Below are positions 18,354 to 29,884 of a stretch of 64,000 bases of DNA, piece by piece. The notes beneath the pieces are model-generated. The model saw nothing but the letters and a program-made list of their open reading frames with translations. It was not told the origin of the DNA and made no database searches. Positions within the stretch are counted from its first letter, which is position 1. Every line of letters starts with the position of its first letter. The DNA comes from Lachnospiraceae bacterium (GTDB lineage: Bacteria; Bacillota; Clostridia; Lachnospirales; Lachnospiraceae). The position numbers and the translations under genes are program-made. The stretch is from positions 1 through 64,000 of the forward strand of contig SVEM01000005.1 in NCBI GenBank assembly GCA_015057375.1, in the 5' to 3' direction.

Positions 18354-18542
18354 TCTTACGCCTCCTTTCATTAACATATACAATTGAAACGACCAAATGG
18401 TTCGTTTTTTGAGTTTTTTCACTATTTGCTAAACGTTCTAAAACACTATATAGTGTAGGTTCATATGGGTAACGATATTGGTCAGCGTCCAAATCATCCC
18501 GACCGGTTGTTTTTATTTGCAAAAGCTTATCTAATCTTCAAT

Positions 18543-18845
18543 TTAGTAGGACGAAAAATTTTCTTTGTGCCCTACTAAAATCAATTTCCTAATTAATAAT
18601 AGGGTATAAATTGTATCCACTGCCCTACTATTGACGATTTTCTTTTCATTGGTCGGATGTTTTTTTGATTTCTTGCCCTACGTGAATGAATTTTCTCGCT
18701 TCTAGTAGGGTTGATTTTCCATGTTTCACCCCTACTAATATGATTATTATTAGTTTTAGTAGGAATGTCTACTTGATTTCACCCCTACTAAACTAGAATT
18801 ATATAAACATTAGTAGGACAGAACGATATATCGGAACCCGACTAA
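18543..18845. repeat. Periodic array of alternating TTAGTAGG / CCTACTAA boxes
   Basis: Twelve 8-bp boxes alternate in orientation. TTAGTAGG-type boxes start near 18543, 18597, 18649, 18702, 18756 and 18810; CCTACTAA-type boxes start at 18571, 18624, 18677, 18731, 18784 and 18838. Within each series the steps are 52-54 bp. Five boxes are exact (two of one series, then 18731, 18756-18810), others differ at one to four bases. Intervals are 17-18 nt from CCTACTAA to TTAGTAGG and 19-21 nt from TTAGTAGG to CCTACTAA; most are not conserved, though TTGATTTC recurs before boxes at 18677, 18731 and 18784. Each unit can fold as a hairpin. Outside this array, 18354-18542 and 18846-19112 hold only short palindromes (CACTATATAGTG at 18444) and no gene I can support. 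Confidence 0.8.
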
Positions 18846-19112
18846 TGAACATCTTTATTCTTCCGGTAGGTAAAGGCGCTAATAATTTGATAATTTCGAG
18901 ATTTGTCTTTATCTATGATTATATCATTCTCTACAACATGAGCAAACATATTTTAAATGACCGTCGTATTTTTTTACGAATTTTAGGCTTTTACAACCCG
19001 AGTTTCATCATTGACAAAGAGACAAATATATGTGACATTATAAACGTACATCATCTATTATGCTTTTACATAAAAATCTCATATTATTTACAACCAAATA
19101 CGGAGGATCATT

Positions 19113-19454
19113 ATGAGACATTTAAAATCAAAATTCATTGCACTTTGTTTGATACTTGTTTTCAGCATGGCAAATCCTGTTCAAATTCAAACAACTTCTC
19201 AAAACACAGTTTCAGTTAATAATGTAATTAAAGTAGAAGCTGCCAAGAAAAAAGCCACTAAAAAGAAAGTCACTAAGAAAAAGACTACTAAGAAAAAAGT
19301 TGTTAAGAAAAATACCCCTAAGTCTACAACAGTCTATGTAACAGCAACAGGAGAATGCTATCATCGATATGCTTGCGGTCGTGGTACATATTATAAATCA
19401 ACGCTTAAATCTGCAAAATCTATTGGTTTAAGAGCATGTAAAAAATGTTACTAA
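19113..19454 (+). CDS. Small secreted Lys-rich protein with cysteine motif domain
   Basis: A 113-residue protein with GGAGG 6 nt before the ATG. A signal peptide covers about residues 1-43. Residues 45-68 are a Lys/Thr run (KKKATKKKVTKKKTTKKK). The C-terminal 40 residues (TTVYVTATGECYHRYACGR, then SLGLRACKKCY-like ending) carry a Cys-x2-His-x3-Cys and CxxC pattern, as in small zinc-binding tails found at the ends of some secreted nucleases and phage proteins. The basic stretch may bind wall polymers or nucleic acid. It ends at its own terminator. The overlapping longer frame from 18845 has no translation signal. Confidence 0.7.
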   Translation: MRHLKSKFIALCLILVFSMANPVQIQTTSQNTVSVNNVIKVEAAKKKATKKKVTKKKTTKKKVVKKNTPKSTTVYVTATGECYHRYACGRGTYYKSTLKSAKSIGLRACKKCY

Positions 19455-19463
19455 TATTATAAA

Positions 19464-19493
19464 AAAGCCATCAGAAACGTTTCCGATGGCTTT
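19464..19493 (+). terminator. Rho-independent terminator
   Basis: AAAGCCATC/GATGGCTTT stem 10 bp after the stop at 19454; may also serve the convergent esterase gene. Confidence 0.8.
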
Positions 19494-19517
19494 CCATTTT
19501 ATTTACACTATAATTTA

Positions 19518-20936
19518 TTACTTTACAGTATAAGTCTTCTTGAACTGCTTGAAATCTTTCTTTGTAACAGTAACTGTAACCTTAGTTTTCTTCTTAAGCT
19601 TATATGAAAGCTTAAGTGTAAACTTCTTACCTTTAACTGTTGCTTTCTTAGCAGCTTTCTTTCCAACTTTAATCTTTACGGTTGCACCTTTTTCAGATAC
19701 TTTACCGGTAATCTTCTTAGTATTCTTCTTGCATTTAACTGCTGATACCTTAAGTACCTTTTCAACAGCCGGTGCATTAGCATCAGGTGCTGGTGTAACT
19801 GTCTGCTGAGGTGTATTATCAACTAATGCAGGAATCTTTTCTGTCTTTGTCTGCTGAGTAAATGCAGCATTCTGGAATGCATCACTTGTATATACTACAG
19901 AACCTTCAACACCGATAGCAGCTTCTTTCTCAACTTTCTTTGTTACATTTACAGTTTCTTCCTGAATATAGAATGGAAGTTCATTACAAACTCTTGAAGC
20001 CTTAACTGTTGTGTTGTCAGCTGACCACTCATAAACAGGCTCTCCCCATGTATACTGTGGCTGAACCTCGAGCATCTTCTCAGCATATCTTAAACCAAAT
20101 GCTCTGTTCTCTGCTGCTGTGAAATGTACACCATTATTATGTTCAACATCACCATTAAATCCTTCAGAAGAAATCTCATAGAAGTTATCGTCACTCTCTT
20201 TTGTAAGATTTTTAATATTCTGGTTGCCGTTTCCAACAGTCTGACCTACAAGTAAAGGAATATTGTCTCCAAGTTCAAGGTCTGCAAGCATATCATTATA
20301 TATTTTCTTAACTCTATCAGGCCATGTTGGGTCTCCACCGTCTGACTCGCCCTGATGCATAAGGAAACCTTTGATAACTCCGTCTTTCTGAGCCAGCTTT
20401 GCCATATCGGTCATTCTCTTGTAAGGATCTCCGCCATACTGTGCAGCTATTCCCTTCAGCCAGTCGGTATTCGAATTTGCATAATATGCAGCACCGTTAT
20501 CTTTATCAAATCCCTGGATGCTTGTACCTGCAACTGCAACAACTATGAGACCTATTTTAATATCAGGATTTTCTTCCTGCTGAAGGTATACCATGTTTCT
20601 TCCAAAATAGTCAACAAGACTAAGCTGTGCATTGTTGTTTGCAAGAGGCGGAACTGCCGGATACCATTCGCCAACTTTTCTTTCTCTGTGATTGTCTGCT
20701 GTCTGCATCATGTAATAGTTATCAGGAATTTCTAAATCCTCTGCTTCAACTTTAGGATTACCTTCCATGTTACTCTGTCCAAATGCGATGTAAATATGGA
20801 AGTTAGGATCAGGATTGCCTGAATCGTCCGCACTTACAGTCTTAGTACCTGCCACAGGTGCAAGGAACATTTCTAAAACTAATGCTAAAACAAGCACTAC
20901 TGTTAAAATAACGTTTTTCTTAAAATTCTTTTTCAT
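19518..20936 (-). CDS. Secreted SASA-domain carbohydrate esterase (CE6-like acetyl xylan esterase)
   Basis: A 472-residue secreted enzyme. Signal peptide 1-36 (Lys-rich start, LTVVLVLALVL core). The SASA domain spans about 45-295: nucleophile motif FGQSNMEG at 52-59, HQGESD near 195 and VHFTAAE near 270, the Ser-Gly/Glu-His arrangement of CE6 and sialate O-acetylesterase relatives. After a Thr/Pro linker, residues 395-472 form a strongly basic Ig-like module (KKNTKKITGKVSEKGATVKIKVGKK), the same type as on other secreted proteins here. It probably removes acetyl groups from xylan or similar glycans at the cell surface. Transcribed alone. Confidence 0.8.
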   Translation of the reverse strand: MKKNFKKNVILTVVLVLALVLEMFLAPVAGTKTVSADDSGNPDPNFHIYIAFGQSNMEGNPKVEAEDLEIPDNYYMMQTADNHRERKVGEWYPAVPPLANNNAQLSLVDYFGRNMVYLQQEENPDIKIGLIVVAVAGTSIQGFDKDNGAAYYANSNTDWLKGIAAQYGGDPYKRMTDMAKLAQKDGVIKGFLMHQGESDGGDPTWPDRVKKIYNDMLADLELGDNIPLLVGQTVGNGNQNIKNLTKESDDNFYEISSEGFNGDVEHNNGVHFTAAENRAFGLRYAEKMLEVQPQYTWGEPVYEWSADNTTVKASRVCNELPFYIQEETVNVTKKVEKEAAIGVEGSVVYTSDAFQNAAFTQQTKTEKIPALVDNTPQQTVTPAPDANAPAVEKVLKVSAVKCKKNTKKITGKVSEKGATVKIKVGKKAAKKATVKGKKFTLKLSYKLKKKTKVTVTVTKKDFKQFKKTYTVK

Positions 20937-21022
20937 AATGTTATCTCTCCTTATTTTATTGTTGCATTTTGTAAATCTTCACAATGATAAATCATTATAA
21001 CATATCCGCTATAAATTATCTA

Positions 21023-22189
21023 TTATTTTTTATCATCCGAGTTTTTCTTTACATATCCTTTTTCATCAATTGTGATATCAAAAGAGAATTCAGTCAGGTC
21101 TTTAATGTATCTCGAATATTCTTTCTCGTCATTTATAAAATACGTTCTGCAGTTTTTGTTATAGGTCGGAAATACTCTAAGCTCTGATGTATTATCACCG
21201 TTTACCGTAAGTTCAACGTACATCGAGTCCTTTGTCGCACTGTTAAACCAGAAATTACCGAGACTGTAAACTATCGGACAGCCGTTATAAATCTCAAATC
21301 CCTGTACAACATGAGGGTGGCAGCCGATAACCGCATTTGCCCCGGCATCAATATACAATCTTGCCCATTCTCTCTGATAGCCTTCCGGATAATTGTTATA
21401 TTCAACTCCCCAATGCATATAGACAATAAGATAATCACATTTTTCTTTTGCTGCTTTGATTGCCTTAACCATATAGTCTATATCATATGCACTCTGCATT
21501 CCGTTCCTTGAAGGAGTCGCAACCCAGTCACTCTGATAAATAACACGGCTTGACGCAAAATATCCTATCTTCTTTCCCTGGTTTTCGTACACGATTACAT
21601 CAGCAGCTCTGTCTATATTCTCACCCGCACCAACATAATCAATGCCGGCTTCATCAAGCACAACAAATGTATCCGAAAGCGCGTCTCTGCCGTAATCAAG
21701 TGCATGGTTATTTGCAAGCGAAACTATGTCCACACCCATCTGCTTTAAAAGTTCGACATTCTTCGGATTTGACCTAAATGTGTAGTCTTTTTCCGGTGCC
21801 GGTTCGCCTCTGTCACTATACGAAAACTCATTATTAAGCATCATATAATCAACTTTGTTCATTCTTTTAAGCAAATCTTCCGACAGACAATCCGCAAGTC
21901 CGTTTGCACAGCTTCTCATATATTGCATGTTTCTGTAGCTGTCATGGAAATTAATATCTCCTGCAAATCCAAGCGTTACCGGCTTAAATGTAGGTTCCGG
22001 TGTTGCAGTCGGTGCCGGCACCTCAGTTGGTTCTGCCGTCGGTGTTTCGGTTGTCTGTTCAGTTGATTCCGGTGCTCGGGTAGGATTTAAATTTTCATCT
22101 GTCTGCTCTGCCGTATTTTTATCACCACAGGCACCAAGCATTAACACCATTACACTTATCACAAGTAACTTAAATAAATTCTTTTTCAT
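21023..22189 (-). CDS. CapA/PGA_cap-family lipoprotein
   Basis: A 388-residue lipoprotein: signal peptide with lipobox LGAC (Cys about 21), a Thr/Pro/Glu linker of some 45 residues, then a metallophosphatase-like CapA domain from about 72 (LGFAGDINF, LNNEFSYSD, SLANNHALDYG, GAGEN, HWGVEYNNYP, GCHPHVVQG, YSLGNFWF). This domain is related to PgsA/CapA of poly-gamma-glutamate synthesis, but no pgs or cap genes are near, and such stand-alone proteins are common in gut Clostridia with unknown substrates. It starts 12 bp after the VOC gene stop, so the two form an operon. Confidence 0.8.
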   Translation of the reverse strand: MKKNLFKLLVISVMVLMLGACGDKNTAEQTDENLNPTRAPESTEQTTETPTAEPTEVPAPTATPEPTFKPVTLGFAGDINFHDSYRNMQYMRSCANGLADCLSEDLLKRMNKVDYMMLNNEFSYSDRGEPAPEKDYTFRSNPKNVELLKQMGVDIVSLANNHALDYGRDALSDTFVVLDEAGIDYVGAGENIDRAADVIVYENQGKKIGYFASSRVIYQSDWVATPSRNGMQSAYDIDYMVKAIKAAKEKCDYLIVYMHWGVEYNNYPEGYQREWARLYIDAGANAVIGCHPHVVQGFEIYNGCPIVYSLGNFWFNSATKDSMYVELTVNGDNTSELRVFPTYNKNCRTYFINDEKEYSRYIKDLTEFSFDITIDEKGYVKKNSDDKK

Positions 22190-22201
22190 TTTATCATTCT
22201 C

Positions 22202-22567
22202 CTATTGTATCGGTGTTCCAACCTCTATCAAATTCCCGTCCGGATCATAAAACCTGACAACTTTCTGTCCCCAACTATGCTCCATAAGCTCATTAACATA
22301 CTCAATTTCAAAATCACATTCATCCAGTTTTTTTACAAATTCCTCAATATCATTTTCTTCAAAATAAAGCTCAGTCATATTGTTTTTTGGCACAAGTTCT
22401 CTATTCAAAAATTCCTGCCATATCTTTGCATCCTGCAAAACCAACCCTTCTGTTAAAATAACATTTCCTCCATGGTCACGGACGACACGAAGCCCAAACA
22501 ACTCTCTGTAGAATTTGACTGACTTTTCTATGTTGCTTACTGTTATTAGTACGTTACGAAGTCGCAT
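22202..22567 (-). CDS. VOC-family (glyoxalase-like) protein
   Basis: A 121-residue single-unit vicinal oxygen chelate protein with two beta-alpha-beta-beta-beta halves: LRNVLITVSNIEKSVKFYRELFGLRVV at the start, TELYFEENDIEEFVKKL in the middle and VVRFYDPDGNLIEVG at the end. The terminal Glu in LIEVG and a mid-protein Glu in ELYFE fit metal binding, but the first conserved His is replaced. Substrate unknown; could be a lactoylglutathione-lyase-like or resistance-type protein. It precedes the CapA gene in the same operon. Confidence 0.75.
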   Translation of the reverse strand: MRLRNVLITVSNIEKSVKFYRELFGLRVVRDHGGNVILTEGLVLQDAKIWQEFLNRELVPKNNMTELYFEENDIEEFVKKLDECDFEIEYVNELMEHSWGQKVVRFYDPDGNLIEVGTPIQ

Positions 22568-22684
22568 TTTCTGTCTCCCTTTACTTATTTATCATCTATT
22601 ATTTCCTATCTTACCATTCTTCACCATATTCATCAAATACAACTTCTGCCCAAGTATATATATCGGAAAATCACACATAAAAAC

Positions 22685-22716
22685 ACCCTCTTCGCCGAAC
22701 ACCCGGCAAAGAGGGT
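22685..22716 (-). terminator. Terminator of the putP-like gene
   Basis: ACCCTCTT..AAGAGGGT inverted repeat with an inner CGCCG/CGGC pairing, 44 bp after the transporter's stop. Confidence 0.75.
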
Positions 22717-22759
22717 ACATATTTACTATATTATTTTTTACTAATTCAATCCTATCTTA

Positions 22760-24217
22760 CTAAAAGTCTTCACCTGAAGCAACTTTATCATAAACCGCTG
22801 TAACTTCATCGCTTGGTGCTTTAGTAAGAAGTGCAACTACAACTGAAACGATAAGACCGGCGATAAATCCAGGAATAATCTCGTAAAGACCGAAATCCTT
22901 AAGGAATACAAGCCAGAGAATATCAACAACTGCACCCGTAAGAATACCTGCAACAGCACCCTGGAAATTGAATCTGCGCCAGAAAAGTGAAAGTAAAATA
23001 ACCGGACCAAAAGCTGCACCGAATACGCCCCATGCATTTTCAACAAGTCCCATAATTGTACCTGAATTTGGATTAGATGCTATGAGGACTGCAACAACAG
23101 CAATTACAAGAACAACAAATCTTCCTGCCCATAACATCTCTTTTTCTGAAGCTTTATTCTTACGAAATACCGGCTTATATACATCACTTGCAAATGCAGA
23201 AGCAGAAGCAAGAAGCTGAGAATCTGCAGTACTCATTGCGGCTGCAAGAATTGCAGAAAGTAACAATCCACTAATCAAAGCAGGGAATATTTTACGAACC
23301 ATAGTAATAAATACTACTGAACTATCAGCGATTTCTCCAAGGAACAAGTGCCCGATAATTCCTGCTAAAACAGAAAATGTAAGTATAAGAACAGTCCATG
23401 TGATTCCGATTTTTGCACTCTTCTTAAGATCTTTATCAGAACGAAGTGACATAAATCTGATAATAATATGAGGCATACCAAAGTAACCAAGACCCCAACC
23501 AAGACCTGAAAGAACTTCTTTCCAATTAGTAAAGAGATTCCAATAGCCGTCCGGGAGCTGTCCCATAGTTCCTGCACCACCACCTGAATTAATAAGAGCA
23601 AGGGCAAATATCGGCGCAATAAGAAGCGCACCTAACATAAGCAATCCCTGGAAAAAGTCTGTCCAACATACTGCTGAAAATCCGCCAAGGAAAGTATAGC
23701 AGATAATTATACATGCAGCCATGTACATTGCAACCGTAGCATCCATATTTATAACTGTACTAAACAGAGTTCCGCATGCCTTTATACTTGAAGCTGCATA
23801 AATTGTATATGCTATAAGAAAGATTCCGGCACTGATAATCTGCAAAGCACGACTCTTTGAAAGAAAACGGTTAGTCAAGTACTGCGGAATCGTTATTGAA
23901 TCATTCGCAGCAATTGAATATCTTCTCAAACGAGGTGCTTCAAAAATCCAACTAAGTGCATATCCTATTGCAAGACCTATTGCAATCCATGACTGACCGA
24001 TACCTGCTGCATAAATCGATGCAGGCAGACCCATAAGTACCCATGCACTCATGTCTGAAGCTCCTGCTGAAAGAGCAGAAACCCATGGTCCCATCTGACG
24101 GCCTCCAAGAAAATATCCTTTTTCTCCGCCATCTTTAGAACGTACGAAAAAGAATACTCCTACTCCAATCATAAACACAAGATACACACAAAACACAACT
24201 AACTCTGCATTAAACAT
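22760..24217 (-). CDS. putP: Sodium/proline symporter, PutP-type
   Basis: A 485-residue sodium:solute symporter with about 13 hydrophobic helices. The N-terminal signatures FVRSKDGGEKGYFLGGRQMGPWVSALSAGASDMSAWVLMGLP and the following GLAIGYALSW are characteristic of PutP; the sodium-binding helix motif LSAILAAAMSTADSQLLASAS is in the second half near residues 315-335. It probably imports proline with sodium at the cytoplasmic membrane. Transcribed alone with its own terminator. The specificity is inferred from close similarity to PutP rather than to pantothenate or sugar symporters. Confidence 0.88.
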   Translation of the reverse strand: MFNAELVVFCVYLVFMIGVGVFFFVRSKDGGEKGYFLGGRQMGPWVSALSAGASDMSAWVLMGLPASIYAAGIGQSWIAIGLAIGYALSWIFEAPRLRRYSIAANDSITIPQYLTNRFLSKSRALQIISAGIFLIAYTIYAASSIKACGTLFSTVINMDATVAMYMAACIIICYTFLGGFSAVCWTDFFQGLLMLGALLIAPIFALALINSGGGAGTMGQLPDGYWNLFTNWKEVLSGLGWGLGYFGMPHIIIRFMSLRSDKDLKKSAKIGITWTVLILTFSVLAGIIGHLFLGEIADSSVVFITMVRKIFPALISGLLLSAILAAAMSTADSQLLASASAFASDVYKPVFRKNKASEKEMLWAGRFVVLVIAVVAVLIASNPNSGTIMGLVENAWGVFGAAFGPVILLSLFWRRFNFQGAVAGILTGAVVDILWLVFLKDFGLYEIIPGFIAGLIVSVVVALLTKAPSDEVTAVYDKVASGEDF

Positions 24218-24340
24218 TATAATTTACTCCCTCTTTGTCCGATGCAATCGCATCTTAATTATGAACATATTATCGCATTTTAGGATAATATGGAATATAT
24301 TGTACTGTAAATGAAACAAATTCGCAATAGTTTATATACA

Positions 24341-24384
24341 AAAAATGCTAAGCCAAGGATTTTACATCCCGGCTTAGCATTTTT
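24341..24384. terminator. Strong terminator downstream of the GH2 gene
   Basis: AAAAATGCTAAGCC/GGCTTAGCATTTTT stem just after the GH2 stop codon (minus strand). Confidence 0.85.
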
Positions 24385-24391
24385 AAACCAC

Positions 24392-28813
<4,422 letters not shown>

Positions 28814-28903
28814 TTATATATTATAGTAGTAAATTTAAGGTGCTATATGTCACTTATGACTTTACCCCCAATGTAATTATAATGGACTTTAATAATATAA
28901 ACA

Positions 28904-28933
28904 TTGCAATATATTGATAAAATATTGTATAAT
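28904..28933 (+). promoter_or_regulatory. Probable promoter of the AraC-type regulator
   Basis: TTGCAA (28904-28909), 18-bp spacer, TATAAT (28928-28933), in the 210-bp gap between the divergent GH2 and regulator genes, where operator sites for the regulator would be expected. Confidence 0.55.
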
Positions 28934-29008
28934 AATGACATAAATACTATGAAATATATAAAAATAATGCTATTTACACATAAAAAGATATAGAAAGGGA
29001 ACGACCTA

Positions 29009-29839
29009 ATGCAAAACTATGTTAAATACCGGGAGGAAATTGTTCGTCCCGACGATGGTTTTATGTATTATCAATATAATCTTTACGCCATCCCTGGCCC
29101 CAATGTACCTCTTCACTGGCACGAGGAAGTTGAGATTCTTTTCCCTAAAACAGACGGCGTTATGATACTTGACGGAAAGAACATAGATTTTCATGAAGAT
29201 GATATACTTTTTATCAATTCACGCCAGCTTCACAGCACCTATCACACGAATCCGGGATGGTCCTATCATATTGTCTTGCATCCGGATCTTTTTTGCACCA
29301 ACAACATACTGGATTCTAAAAACAAAAGTTTTCATTTCCCCGAAAAAATAGATCCTGCTGATGCAACATGCAAACAGATACTTGAAGATATCATTCATAT
29401 TCCTATGCCAATATCGGATACAAATAAGTTATTCATAATGAGCAAGCTTTTTGAGTTAATGTTTCATCTTATGAATAATGGATATTCCATAATTGAAAGC
29501 GGACCGAAGATGACCGTCCAAACACAATATATAAAATCCGCTATTAAATATATCAATCAAAACCTTGAACATAAAATATCCGTTCAGAGTATTGCTGACA
29601 ATGTCGGAATTTCCAAAGAACATTTTATGCGCCTTTTTAAAGTTTATACAGGAGAAACGGTTAACTCTTACATACAGACACATCGTCTGGAAGCTGCTAA
29701 AAATGATTTGACTGCCGGTTACAGTCTGACAGACATTATATACAAATATGATTATTCAGACGTCTCCTACTTCTGCCGGTTGTTTAAAAATCATTACGGC
29801 ATTTCCCCGGGTAAATACAGAAGCTCCTGTAAATTATAA
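29009..29839 (+). CDS. AraC-family transcriptional regulator
   Basis: A 276-residue regulator. Residues 15-110 form a cupin sugar-sensing domain (PNVPLHWHEEVEILFP, then INSRQLHSTY), and residues 175-275 are a two-helix-turn-helix AraC DNA-binding domain (ISVQSIADNVGISKEHFMRLFKVYTGETVNSYIQTHRLEAAK, ending DVSYFCRLFKNHYGISPGKYR). It is divergent from the GH2 gene and convergent with the propeller-protein gene; it is likely to control one or both in response to a glycan breakdown product (inference from position). The start follows GAAAGGGAACGACCTA. Confidence 0.88.
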   Translation: MQNYVKYREEIVRPDDGFMYYQYNLYAIPGPNVPLHWHEEVEILFPKTDGVMILDGKNIDFHEDDILFINSRQLHSTYHTNPGWSYHIVLHPDLFCTNNILDSKNKSFHFPEKIDPADATCKQILEDIIHIPMPISDTNKLFIMSKLFELMFHLMNNGYSIIESGPKMTVQTQYIKSAIKYINQNLEHKISVQSIADNVGISKEHFMRLFKVYTGETVNSYIQTHRLEAAKNDLTAGYSLTDIIYKYDYSDVSYFCRLFKNHYGISPGKYRSSCKL

Positions 29840-29860
29840 CAACTATAATCTACAGGAGCT
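29822..29860. terminator. Terminator between convergent genes
   Basis: AGCTCCTGTA/TACAGGAGCT stem. Its left arm lies inside the last codons of the AraC-type gene; it can serve the convergent gene ending at 29885 as well. Confidence 0.75.
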
Positions 29861-29884
29861 ATTTACATCAATTAATTAGATTTA

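Noticed and set aside
18543..18845. CRISPR array
   Set aside because: Conserved parts are 8-bp inverted boxes, not long direct repeats with unique 30-40 bp spacers, and no cas genes are in the window.
18845..19219. Open frame of 124 codons before the Lys-rich gene
   Set aside because: No start signal, atypical composition, overlaps the better-supported gene at 19113.
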